From positions 3,920,001-3,984,000 of the forward strand of contig WPIO01000010.1 of the NCBI GenBank assembly GCA_009760855.2: a stretch of 64,000 bases of DNA, written 5' to 3'. This document shows positions 27,201 to 35,165 of the stretch, one piece after another. The number at the start of each line of letters is the position of its first letter. Position 1 is the first letter of the stretch. Both the position numbers and the translations under genes were made by a program. Under the pieces are notes generated by a model. It worked only from the letters and a program-made list of their open reading frames with translations. It did not search any database and was not told the origin of the DNA. This DNA comes from Cristatella mucedo. Lineage: Eukaryota > Bryozoa > Phylactolaemata > Cristatellidae.

Positions 27201-30200
27201 TAGATGGCTATCTCCTTTGGGACATCATATGAGCAGTTGCATCAAAACAAACATACAATCAGTAACCATAGTTACTCGACCTCGTGCAAATGCATAAGCA
27301 CGACAAGCCGGGAGGGGTCGATAGAACTAGGCAATGATCGGGGCTGGATCTGGGTCTATTTGACTCACTCTACGTTCTCAGCATGTTCCACCAATGCAAC
27401 AAACACTGACTGGGGCACCAGCTGCCTGCCTGAGCTACACTGAGCAAAATGATTATAAGCACAGCCGAGAAAGTGCATGCTGGTTTCAGAGTACTGCTCC
27501 ATAGACACATGTTCACACGCGCACAGGCAACACAAAGAGTGCTCATTTGGCAGTCAAAGAAACCTCTAAGCACGAAGAATCGCAACAGCAACTGTGATGA
27601 AGAAAAGCAACCCACCAAACGAAGGCTGCCTTCATACATACCTCCGAGACCTGGTGCATATTCAATCCTTTCGAAAAGGTCCCACCTCAAAGTCGACACT
27701 CGTACACGCTTCGAGCGCCGAAGGCCATTCGATTCATTCTCATTGGGAACTACTGCAATTAAGAAAAGTCATTTGTTGAGATCGTGATTTGAGAGTGCAT
27801 ACCCCAGCCTATGGCAGTGCCTAGCCTAAATGTTGTCTGCCGGTACTAGGCTGGGGCCCTCCTTCCGACCTTAGCTAGCCAATCGGAGTGCATCAATCCT
27901 GAGCAGCAGACGATGGAAGTTTTTGTTAAGAGTTAACGTCAGCACTGGAGTCAATGGTTGAATGTTGTTGACTAAGGTTGCATAGTGCTCCAGGTCGTTT
28001 GCTGTTTTGCAAGACGCCCTCATGCACACAACACGTTCATCTCTGCTAATCGTCGATGGCTGCTAGCCTGCACGATCTGATATAAGTACAGTATTGAGAA
28101 AATATTCACAACTAGAGGATAGAGGTGCTCGGATCGATCGGAAAAACATGCCTGCCGTTTGGGCCGTTAGAATAGCCTTGCCACTGATTGGCCGTCACAG
28201 AGTAAAGATCAGTGCAGGTTTGCTGCGAGCCATTCAAGCCCAATGCGGCTTGTAGCGACTGGGTGCATAATATGGCTGTCGGGGTTAAGGCTTTTGATAC
28301 AGCTGGATTTGGTGCCTGCTTTATGTAATGTAATGTATCTCCGTCTGTAACTCCGCAAAGTCATAAAGAAGTTTTGCACTAACTGAATGTGCCTAAGAGC
28401 ACAGACAGTCAGACCTGGGAATACTGGGTTGCAGAAGTCGATAGAAAATGTTACAAATGCATGGACCAACTTGGCTACGGTATTCTTGTTTAAGCAGGTC
28501 CGAATATGTGCAATGGTACTGAGCTGAAAGTATGCAGGCTTTGATGCAGAACTGATCCGACCATCTACTCATAAGGTCAATAGGAAACATGCCACCTAGA
28601 TTGCTTGCAGACCATACAGGCGACATGCTGGCCAAGCCCATTTTGAGAGTTGGGCTTTGCAATTTATGAGTGAAACTAGGTTTACCCATAACTATTGTGT
28701 TGATCTTTCAATCCTTGAATTTGCAAGCATTTGCTGCCTTCCCAATGTAAATGTAAGCAATATATGCTCCAAGGAAGGTAAGCAAGTTCGATGTGCGGGA
28801 AGGCAACGAGCCATCCAAGTGTGAATCTCAGCAATTTAAGCTCGAAGAAAGTTAGGAAAGTTTGCTGCACTGGAATGCTGGGAGGAATCAAAGTAAAAAA
28901 AGAGAAGTGTCATCCTCATAAAAGTTGTACGCCTTGACGAGCTCCGGACATCACATCAGCAAGAGCAAGAGTAAATAAATGGTGAAAAGAAGTACGAACC
29001 CCTGCGGTACCCCAACCCAACCGTACTTAAAGTCTCACAGATGACTGCTGCTCATTGAAATCTATACTCTGAAATCTCAAACTTCTTTAGGACATAAACC
29101 ATGCAGCAAATCGCTGGCACTGTAAAGGCAAAACTAAAAATACTCGAGGACTCAGTGATCAATAGCATCAAACACTGGAAAGTGGCCCAACAGATCCAGC
29201 AGAGCTAGCAGAGCACACTTACTTATTTTAATTCGGTCCTTCTTGAATCCTGCACGCAATGGAGCCGGCGACGTGTTCGTAGTATCGCGGTAGTGGACCG
29301 GCGAGGCGCTGCACGATGGCATGCTTGCATCGGCCACAGAGGCCATCGAAGTTTGCAGTTCCTTGGGTGATTGAAGTTGCGCGGGCACTCTTGACTTTTT
29401 GAGCGGCCGCCGTGGGCTGCCGGTCGAGGCCGAGCTACCGTCCGAATCTGGCGACATCGCACGTTCCTTGGAAGGCCGACCCCTGCATCTGGGAGCTGGC
29501 GAGGTGGCATGGTCCTTTCGCGGTCGATCCCTGCCTCGCCGGACAGTCGAGCCACCGCGGTTCGACACAGGAGCGGCCCGCCGTCTGGCCGTGCCACCAG
29601 AGACTGCCCTCGGCTCGGTGCTGCTCGACGCACTGTCCTTCGCATTCTCTCCGTCACCCTTAAAGTCACCGCCGCCCTCGGCCACAGCTGGGCTGCAGTT
29701 GGAGCGCCCGGATGGAGCGCCGTCCACGGAGCGAGCCGGGCCTTCGTTGTCTTCGCTGGCACTCCGGTCGTCGAACGCCTCCAGGTGAGCCTCGGCCGGT
29801 GTGTAGAGTCTCCTCGACAAGCGGTGACCTCGAGCACCCGCTCGCTGGCTCCCTGAAACAGAGCGGCAGCTGCGTTTACTCGCCGGTCTTCGGCGAGCCG
29901 CTATTATCTGAGCGCCTGGCAACGCTCAAACAAGCGCTCTACCTAGAATGCTGGCAGCCGAGACTTGAGAGTCTGCCACCTCAGCAGCAAGAGAGCTCAT
30001 CGAGGCCTTGGTGGCGGCAGAGCCTGCCTTCTTGCGTGAAGCTGAGCCTGTCTTCTTGTGTGAAGCACCACTTGCAACCGGTCGACCGTGCACCAACGTC
30101 GCACCTGAAGCCGACGAAAGACGAGCCGCTCCGGTCGAAGCAAGTCGCAACGTCTTGGGCGAGGCTCCGCCGGCTTCGGCAGCTGTCGTTGCAGCGGCTA

Positions 30201-33007
30201 GCGACACTTTAATGCAGATCGGACTGGCCGAGATTGCAGCACGAGCTGCCGGTGACAGGCCGTCTTTGGCCGCCCGAGAGCTACTTCGCAAACCGACTGT
30301 GACTGCCTTGCTGTGAGGCAGGGACGGTGGCTTTTCGACCGCTGCAGGGATCGAGAGGCGATCTTGATCGGGACTCAGCGAATACTCGGATAAACCACGA
30401 CGGCCGGAAGACTGAGGCAGGCTTCGTTCGGGCGACCTCGAAGCTTCACCAGCACCGTCTGCAGGATCGCCGAGTGGAGAGTGTTTCCTCCTTGATCGTC
30501 GGCTGCCATCGCCTGAACAAAGCAATGTCCCGCACATGCTGATGCAAACGAGCTGACAGGCTTTGGGCAAAGCCTGTCAGCTTCGATGACATGCGCAGCC
30601 AGCCTGGCGGTGGTACGACCAGGGGCGCTAACATAAGAGGCGCGCAAGCTCACCTGCTCGGTGCTCGACCGAAGTGAAGGGCTCGCGGCGATTTCGCCTG
30701 CTGTCTGTGCTGGCAGTCAGGCAGGGCACACGAGCTTCTGGGCGGTCAGCAGCATCCGACGACGGTGAGCCGCTTTCCGAGTCGTCTGCTCGGGATCCGA
30801 GAGTCCGGCTGTGGCTAGAAGCAGCAGCATCAACTGTGCTGATACGGTCGTCTGACCGAGGGGTCGTCCTAAAGCCAGCTCGATCCCGCAAGGATCTTCT
30901 ATCCGATACCGAGATGGCTGGCTCCTCGCTCGAGTCCAAGCCACTGCTGGCGTGAGTGAGAGGCGCACGAACTTTGCTGCCCGCAGCTGCTTGGGCGTGA
31001 GCATCCGTCGGGACTCGGGTCGATGGCGAACCCCTGCCGCCACCTCTTGATTGCCTGTTACTTTTATATGCGGCCTCTAGCACAGGGTAGAGCTCGCGTG
31101 GCTCTTGTGGCCCTGGCTGGGAGCCGCGTGATACAAACGGCGTTGCCATCACTGACGCTTCGCTTGCTGACCTGCTATCGGTCAAGTTGGAAGTCAAGCT
31201 GCCGGTGGCGGCACAGCTCAAATCATCCTTGCTTGCCGAGCTGCCATAGACTGCTGTGCCACACGCTGCTGCTGCTGCAGCTGCTGCTGCAGCAGTGCCA
31301 CTGGCCCTGCCATTGCTAGCGTCGAGCAACTCCGGCCGAAGTTGCACGGGCGAGTGGCGCGGCAGTGTAGCTCGCTGCGTCGGCCTCGGCAACTTGCTCG
31401 CAGAGCGTGCACTGCTCAGGCGAAGGCGAATGCCGTCAGCTTCGGTGACTGCTGCCGCCGGATCGCGAACCACAGAAAAGCGAGCCGGGTCCGCGGGAGC
31501 CAGCAGCTCGAAGCCGGCCATGCTTAGGCGCGTGCTCTCGGCCACGTGCCGTCCACGCTTCGGACGCATCTGCTTGGACGCGTGGACCATGTGCACGCTG
31601 CTGTAGCACGGCTCGGGGAGATCTCGGTCATGGTCGCCGACGCTTCTGCCGCGCTTGAGCGTGGCGCCCAGGGCAGCAATGGGCGTCAGCTCGGGCGAAC
31701 TCGTCAGCAGGGCTGACTCGTCGGAGAGCACGCTGGACCGGAAGAGAAAAGCGACGAGCTGCATCGGCGGCGAGCCTACGTCCGAAAATGCCGACGCTGG
31801 GCGTGACCGACGAGCCGCAGCAGCAGCTCCCAGCAGCGGTTCCCCCTCATTCTCTCTTCTTACCTTCCGTCGGATTTGTCGTCACCATCGGGCACGTGCC
31901 GAGGCGGCCTGGCTCGCTCGGAAGCCGAGCTGAGCTTACGGTCGGCAGTTCGCTCCCCGCTTGTTCGGCCCGCTGCAGCCACTGGCGACGTAGAGTGACG
32001 CGGCTGCTTCAGCTGCTGCAGCTGCTTCAGTCGCTCCAGCCTAACCTCGACACCCATCTGCAAGCTGCCAGCGGCACCAGCCGGCGTCTCACAACTAGGC
32101 AGAGGCGGAGCTTGTAGACGACTGCGCGACTCTTCCGTTGATGGTGGCAGTGGCACTTTGACGTCGTCGCCGCTATCGGGCGCAGCGGAGGCTGCAGCGT
32201 GAGGCGTGGCCCTGCGATCTGGCCGGGCCGATTGGGATGCGCCAGTGATCGAGCCAGCGGCAACTGGAGACCTGTCGGTAGCAGCAGCCGAGTCAGCTTT
32301 GCTTGTGGCTGCTAAGTCACCGGCAGCAGCAGCCGGCGGAAACTGGCTATCTGTCTCGCGAGACATGGCCAGACTGAGGCTACTCGAGTCTTGAGGGCTG
32401 CTCCACGCCGAATACTCCGGCACCTGAAAACCAAAGGATGCGATGACCTCCCCGCTGACGAGCTAGCAAGTCGAGAGGCACAGGCCGACGAACGAAAGTG
32501 TGGTCACTTACGGCGACCTTCTTTCTCCGCCTCTTGGCTCGAACGGCCGAGTCATCCGAGTCATCACCGATGGGACAGACACCTGCAAGATAGAGAACGG
32601 CAGTGGCTCTAAAGAGAGAGCAGGTTCAGTGAAGCGTTGCTTGAATAAGCAAAACTAATTTCGGACGGCTTACTAATGGACGATTCGCTGAAGTAGTCCT
32701 CAAATACGTCTGCACCGTGCTGATCTTTCCGGACGAACTTGTCGCCCAGAATCCGCTTGCTTGCCGCTCTGCAACGACCGAATTACTGTGCAGAGGCAGC
32801 CTCGGCACAGATGGCTGCAGCAGCAGCACCTTAGATGCAAATGACGAGAACGAACGCAAAGGCAGGAAAACTTAGCTACAAAAAATCTCTCGTCATTCGG
32901 CTGGTCTGCACAATTGAGTATGGCTACTGCTACCCTTACAGGTTCCCTCAATAGCCTGCCGAAATCGGTTGCCTTCAGTGCTCAGCCGTCGGTCTGCTTC
33001 AGCACTG
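18083..33007 (-). CDS. CENPC: CENP-C centromere protein (multi-exon, 5' end not found)
   Basis: CENP-C is the inner-kinetochore scaffold that binds CENP-A nucleosomes and recruits the Mis12 complex. Exons on the minus strand: 33007-32940, 32766-32674, 32582-32512, 32423-31864, 31732-30654, 30512-29943, 29852-29223, 27752-27642, 25968-25786, 22076-21904, 21808-21718, 18267-18083 (stop TAA). All junctions are GT-AG and all phases match, giving about 1,270 codons. Seen: an acidic/aromatic N-terminal patch (ADVFEDYFSES), an NLS-like KRRRKK, a Ser/Ala-rich middle, AT-hook-like RGRPSK, a CENP-C motif (RRSKR...W...ERIEY), a second NLS-like stretch (PPPKKRKTK), then a cupin fold ending GNIYSIRNL...LIFTQ. 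The cupin end and its position after the motif are diagnostic of metazoan CENP-C. The start codon must lie upstream of 33007. Introns hold LINEs, SINEs, a hAT MITE and Tc1 remnants. Identification is strong; exact N-terminal exons are less sure. Confidence 0.9.
19185..19320 (+). repeat. repeat shared with 21.25-21.39 kb
   Basis: AACGTGTGGCCGAATTCC, CCAGCCTATTAATCGTA and GCTAAAAGAGAGCTA recur in the same order at 21255-21385. Perhaps the end of the nearby Tc1-like element. Confidence 0.45.
19640..19920. mobile_element. Tc1/mariner-like transposase remnant, inverted arrangement
   Basis: Plus strand 19785-19835 reads YIWQQDNDPKQTVGQVK, close to the Tc1 signature QQDNDPKHTS (catalytic Asp). The minus strand at 19735-19655 reads through ...QLPDLDLIE, close to Tc1 PDLNPIE. 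GAATCCTTGTT...CAGCCAGTTGCC occurs in both orientations (19676-19730 and 19848-19900), so part of the gene is duplicated as an inverted repeat. No intact frame. Confidence 0.6.
19977..20735 (-). mobile_element. LINE A copy, 3' part
   Basis: In CENPC intron between the last two exons. Starts with AATAATACACTTGATAAAG and contains the RT C-terminus ([14 protein letters not shown]) in pieces. Sense to CENPC. 5'-truncated. Confidence 0.8.
20905..21042 (+). mobile_element. SINE-2 copy
   Basis: GACGGTTAAGGTGCTCACCC (A box region), CACTCGAGCCCC (B box region), then GTGAAGCGCCTGAATAGTG and AAGTTCTCTTAGGGC. Confidence 0.7.
21044..21120 (-). repeat. LINE A tail fragment
   Basis: Only the last ~75 bases of LINE A, lying directly after a SINE-2 copy that ends in a similar sequence. 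Confidence 0.65.
21250..21390 (+). repeat. repeat shared with 19.19-19.32 kb
   Basis: AACACGTGGCCGATTTTTT, CCAGCCTATTAACCTTA and ACTAAAAGAGAGCTAAA; diverged copy of the earlier one. Family not recognised. Confidence 0.45.
21718..21808 (-). CDS. CENPC: CENPC exon: cupin domain, core strands
   Basis: 30 codons: FFSVTKGNIEVRIQG, then GSFRVPE. F.V..G.I.V.I and G-S-F-x-V-P are the hallmark strands of the CENP-C cupin. The acceptor is a long pyrimidine tract ending GTTTCAG; a second AG ten bases inside would lose three conserved residues. Donor GAGG|GTGAGC, phase 1. Confidence 0.92.
21904..22076 (-). CDS. CENPC: CENPC exon: cupin domain, first half
   Basis: 57 codons: CVWSKNQLQYQRP, then FCYIFRAEKHFAYGYIILEPGG. 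The pattern F..A-Y-G...L-P-G-G is the first cupin motif of CENP-C/Mif2, in which the fold mediates homodimerisation rather than catalysis. Acceptor CGCCTTTTTGTAG; donor GTGAGT after DRDL, phase 0. Confidence 0.92.
22077..25785. other. CENPC intron, mostly unique
   Basis: 3.7 kb. Contains a LINE A scrap at 24.34-24.40 kb and a direct repeat GATCGAGCAGCGAC at 23941 and 23976. The phrase FVVSAGGNDL (minus, about 22595) resembles an SGNH-hydrolase block, but nothing around it supports a gene. Confidence 0.5.
24335..24400 (-). repeat. LINE A internal fragment
   Basis: GACAGACAAGCCTAGCTTCC and GAGTTTTGCAC match the RT C-terminal region of LINE A (minus strand). Flanks do not match. Confidence 0.5.
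25786..25968 (-). CDS. CENPC: CENPC exon: linker and start of cupin region
   Basis: Encodes GFMGVHRRDDLVNPPPKKRKTK and, at its end, ISVVIPTTNSTEHL. The last residues align with the V..TTN...LDC strand that opens the CENP-C cupin domain in vertebrates. PPPKKRKTK is a second NLS-like run. Donor TTAG|GTACCT is weak, but the phase-1 join to 22076 restores the conserved 'LDCV'. Confidence 0.85.
   Translation of the reverse strand, partial: ALWACIDGMISSIPLLKRGRQSRHWQELGFNRTKNLLLKPMTSARLTSASSYRRPTVRST
26925..27110 (-). mobile_element. hAT MITE, SPIN/URR1-like, with target duplication
   Basis: 186 bp with terminal inverted repeats CAGTGGTTCTCAACC and (reversed) CAGCGGTTCTCAACC. Inner ends GCCGCGACCCTTTAAT and GGGGTCGCGACCCACAGG. 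Flanked by GTCTAGGG and GTCTGGGG, an 8-bp duplication with one change, as hAT transposases make. No coding capacity. The end sequence is one I recognise from SPIN-type elements of mammals and other animals. Lies in the CENPC intron between the motif exon and the cupin exons. Confidence 0.85.
27642..27752 (-). CDS. CENPC: CENPC exon carrying the CENP-C motif
   Basis: 36 codons between acceptor TTCTTAATTGCAG and donor GAG|GTATGT. It reads NGLRRSKRVRVSTLRW then DLFERIEYAPG. This is the CENP-C motif, which uses its arginine to contact the H2A/H2B acidic patch and its aromatic residue to contact the CENP-A tail. Spacing from RRSKR to the final Tyr equals the usual 21 residues. Unusually, the normal P..YW is replaced by T..WD. 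Confidence 0.9.
28200..29216 (-). mobile_element. LINE A-like element, diverged, starts beside a CENPC splice donor
   Basis: On the minus strand it runs from RT motif A (ALLDLLGHFPVFDAIDH) through the region before motif C and the C-terminal part to about 28200. It is more diverged than other LINE A copies. Its 5' junction is only about six bases inside the intron that follows the CENPC exon 29852-29223. A LINE B tail (28325-28375) interrupts it. Confidence 0.75.
28320..28378 (-). repeat. LINE B tail nested in LINE A-like element
   Basis: ATGTAATGTAATGTATCTCC and AACTCCGCAAAGTCATAAAG are the extreme 3' end of LINE B. LINE A-type sequence is seen on both sides, so this looks like a short nested insertion. 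Confidence 0.6.
29223..29852 (-). CDS. CENPC: CENPC exon with AT-hook-like motifs
   Basis: 209 codons after acceptor CTCTGTTTCAG. It holds RRGRDRPRKDH and CRGRPSKERA; the second matches the AT-hook core R-G-R-P, which binds the minor groove of AT-rich DNA. AT-hooks are known in Drosophila CENP-C. The exon ends KKDRIKI at donor GTAAGT (29222). The open frame runs on for about 20 more codons, but these are LINE reverse transcriptase, not exon. Confidence 0.85.
   Translation of the reverse strand, partial: GASERVLEVTACRGDSTHRPRLTWRRSTTGVPAKTTKARLAPWTALHPGAPTAAQLWPRAAVTLRVTERMRRTVRRAAPSRGQSLVARPDGGPLLCRTAVARLSGEAGIDRERTMPPRQLPDAGVGLPRNVRCRQIRTVARPRPAAHGGRSKSQECPRNFNHPRNCKLRWPLWPMQACHRAAPRRSTTAILRTRRRLHCVQDSRRTELK
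29943..30512 (-). CDS. CENPC: CENPC exon: basic Ser-rich segment
   Basis: 189 codons in phase 1. It starts DGSRRSRRKHSPLG and ends at donor CTAG|GTAGAG, which is weaker than the other donors. The middle carries repeated KK/RK doublets (HKKTGSASRKKAGSAATKK-like spacing), consistent with DNA or chromatin contact, though no named domain is recognised. Confidence 0.8.
30551..30582. repeat. perfect 14-bp hairpin in a CENPC intron
   Basis: AGCTGACAGGCTTT, loop GGGC, exact complement. Sits inside the 141-bp intron 30513-30653 and would fold in the pre-mRNA 36 bases before the acceptor. Confidence 0.9.
30654..31732 (-). CDS. CENPC: CENPC largest exon: disordered central region
   Basis: 359 codons between acceptor TTCTCTTCCGGTCCAG and donor GAGCAG|GTGAGC. 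The frame also stays open upstream through the 131-bp intron, but only this acceptor keeps the reading frame. A pure alanine run (about ten codons, near 31265-31300) comes from a GCN repeat and may vary in length between individuals. Otherwise the exon is rich in Ser, Arg and Asp, and is predicted to be disordered. Confidence 0.85.
31864..32423 (-). CDS. CENPC: CENPC exon: Ser/Ala-rich linker
   Basis: 186 codons, beginning VPEYSAWSSPQ after a strong acceptor (TTGGTTTTCAG) and ending at donor GGAAG|GTAAGA in phase 2. The composition is low-complexity (Ser, Ala, Pro, charged), typical of the disordered middle of CENP-C. It contains a short Leu/Gln-rich run (LERLKQLQQLKQ) that could form a helix. 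No family-level motif is recognised in this exon. Confidence 0.85.
32512..32582 (-). CDS. CENPC: CENPC exon: acidic cluster plus NLS-like basic run
   Basis: Encodes VCPIGDDSDDSAVRAKRRRKKVA. Acceptor follows TCTATCTTGCAG; donor is GTAAGT. An alternative acceptor 26 bases upstream also exists but would give a different frame that does not join the next exon. KRRRKK is a likely nuclear localisation signal. Confidence 0.8.
32674..32766 (-). CDS. CENPC: CENPC exon: conserved N-terminal segment
   Basis: Encodes KRILGDKFVRKDQHG followed by ADVFEDYFSESS. Basic residues followed by an acidic, aromatic 'xxFEDYFS' patch resemble the N-terminal Mis12-complex-binding region of animal CENP-C (inference). 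Donor GTAAGC at 32673; phase 1 at both ends. Confidence 0.75.
32940..33007 (-). CDS. CENPC: CENPC exon, most upstream recognised (tentative)
   Basis: Read on the minus strand this is open and protein-like (…STEGNRFRQAIEGT), with a donor GTAAGG. The acceptor is uncertain: two AGs three bases apart (exon start 33007 or 33004). It joins in phase to the next exon only if that exon uses the second of two overlapping AGs (start 32766). No ATG lies in frame here, so at least one more 5' exon is needed. Confidence 0.55.
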
Positions 33008-33859
33008 CTGTCTTTGCGAATTCAGACAAGCTTTGGGGTCGTATAGCGCAGCCGATTGTGTCGGGCTGCTAGTCGAGGTGAGCAGCACTTAAGCACATCG
33101 GGCGACCGCTCTTGTCTGTGGCCCTTAGCTTTTGGCAGACGGTGCTGCATACCCTTGTGCTTCTTATTCCAGTGCTACAGGCCAGTAAGGCACTTGTGCG
33201 TCTAGAAATGTCACCGCATTTAGCACACGGAATCATTTCGTTTCGAGCGACTGAGCGCAAAAATCTCATTGCCGAGTGGGCTAACCATAGATGGCGACTC
33301 GACACTTGCTTCATTCTGAGGTAGCTTTACAGAGGCACGAATACGTTCAGAAGGCAGAGAACTCATTAGCCAATCAGTTGTTACCCTATATTGAGACAGC
33401 TCAAAGTTGCCAAGCCAATGATTCACTGAATGGTAAATTATATTTAGGTCTGACTCACAGGACTTGTGTTTTAAGTGAGAAAAAAAGAAGCCCTAGTTTG
33501 TCTAAGCTTCCGGTTGCAGACACCGAGGAAGTCTTTGAAACTGGCCAGATCGTCGTGAGACCCAGGCTTGTTAACAGTGCATTTAAGCATGCAGCACTTG
33601 ATACCACGAATCCTTTGAAGTTTTTTGGTAATCTCACCAGCTATATACAGACAGAATTTAAGGGAGCATGTTCTTTAAGAAATCTCTTGAGCTTCGAGTT
33701 TCCTTCATCAATGAGGGTATCGAGGCTGCCGGCAGAGTCCGGGTGCAGATCAAAAAGACTAGCATCACCAGATTTCAAAAATTTCTCAGCATCAATCTTT
33801 TTTGAGTTGTGTAGCTAGACAAATTTGATGCTAGAAGTCAAGTAAAGTTTCACACCACA
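33008..33859. other. region upstream of CENPC with an unassigned frame
   Basis: A 175-codon plus-strand frame (33291-33818) is unusually long for this base composition, but not recognised. It ends just before a LINE A tail, so it might be a decayed repeat. On the minus strand, where a first CENPC exon should lie, no convincing ATG with donor was found. Confidence 0.35.
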
Positions 33860-33985
33860 TATCTTATGCTTGTTGTCATTGAGCATGCTACCACTAACCA
33901 TTCGAACATGCTTCCTTTGCAGCAAATGTAATGTGACTTGAAAGAGATTGAGTTATCTGAGGGTGCTATATATAATGCATTATTA
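33860..33985 (+). mobile_element. LINE A 3' tail
   Basis: CATGCTACCACTAACCATTC..., GCAAATGTAATGTGACTTGAA, then TTA/CTA repeats to about 34005. Confidence 0.65.
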
Positions 33986-34054
33986 TTATTATTACTACTA
34001 CTACTAAATCAACAACTCGCCTGAGGCCACTCAAACGCAGGGAGGAAAGACACA

Positions 34055-34098
34055 CTGCTGCAATTATTTATTGCCGCAGCAATAAATAATTGCAGCAG
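34055..34098. repeat. perfect 20-bp hairpin, 4-nt loop
   Basis: Arm CTGCTGCAATTATTTATTGC and its exact reverse complement, separated by CGCA. Lies about 50 bases past the LINE A tail that ends near 34005. Confidence 0.95.
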
Positions 34099-34099
34099 C

Positions 34100-34847
34100 C
34101 GACTCACTCCTTTGCCATGCTGGGGAGGGTGGACCCAGATTTTCCTTAGAACTGACAAATGCAGAAGCCGGTGAGTAATGTGAGTGCATCATCGTTGCGC
34201 CATCCTTAACTACACGTGCAGCATGCTAACTCACCGACCTCCGATTAGTGGAACTGGGAGCCCCCTGTCCGAAGTGCCTTGCCCAGCCTTCAGTGTCTTT
34301 GCTAATAATAGAAAACAGGCAGCAGATAAGCAGCAAGAACAGCACAGCACAGCACATACTGCATGTCACCATGCCAGCAGCCAATGGACTAATTACTGGG
34401 GGGGCCAGGGGGCACCACAATTGTATGCATTTGCTTGAATTCTGCTCACGAATTTTGCTCGAATTCTTCTTGCTAAGCACTAGACTAAAATAAAGAGGAA
34501 CCAAACCGGCAGTTTCTGATACTATCCTGCTTCTGAAGGGTACCGTGGAACACGGTGACGACAAGCCCATGGACCAGCTCGAATCAACTGCTCCTTTCAC
34601 ACGTCACCGAGAGACATGGACTGCAAGCTGCAACAATCAGCAGTGTGCTCCCCCGAATCCAAATCGCTCATGCAGCTTTGCCGATTGGCAGGCCATCGGT
34701 TTTGGAAATGAGAAGCACAACGACTTGAGCGCATTCATACATTACATAAAGAAGGTTCAAAAAGCACTTACTACAGCATGCCGCATTGCTGGCTACCAGC
34801 TGACTAGTTGTGTTACACTATGTGTGCCAGCTGATAATATCAAGAAT
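34100..34847. other. no gene recognised
   Basis: Frames of about 80-130 codons on both strands overlap each other; no domain or splice pattern stands out. Confidence 0.45.
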
Positions 34848-34990
34848 ATAATGCATTTGTATAGCACCATAAGAGAACTTATTCAGGCATCATCGCATAT
34901 GCCACAGGGCTCGAGCACACGATCTCGGTCATCATATACGTTCGCCTAGACCTTGGTTGGGCTTAGCACCTTGACCACTGGGCCAAACCA
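34848..34990 (-). mobile_element. SINE-2 copy
   Basis: On the plus strand: AGAGAACTTATTCAGGC (tail), CAGGGCTCGAGCACACGA (B box complement), CCACTGGGCCAAACCAGC (head). Confidence 0.65.
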
Positions 34991-35109
34991 GCGCGGCACA
35001 AGCAACTTTTATTCGTGCTGAGCTATGTTTACTCTTGCATGCACTGCAAGCCACTTAGGCTGTGAGTACACAAACAGAACACACTCCTTCGTAACACCAC
35101 ACAGTCATT

Positions 35110-35165
35110 GTGGCTTAGTGGAGCTACAGATGGAAATACATTACATTATTACATATGCAGGCATA
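35110..35165 (+). repeat. LINE B tail
   Basis: GAGCTACAGATGGAAATACATTACATTATTACA: the 3' end only (shown in part as two adjoining blocks). No body upstream. Confidence 0.45.

Noticed and set aside
29152-29222. C-terminal residues of the long minus frame (ALLDLLGHFPVFDAIDH) as part of CENP-C.
   Set aside because: This is LINE reverse-transcriptase motif A beyond a strong GTAAGT donor.
31733-31863. Continuous frame upstream of 31732 (…NEGEPLLGAAAAARRSRP…) as exon.
   Set aside because: It is out of frame with the upstream exon. The donor at 31863 and the pyrimidine-rich acceptor at 31733 make it a 131-bp intron.
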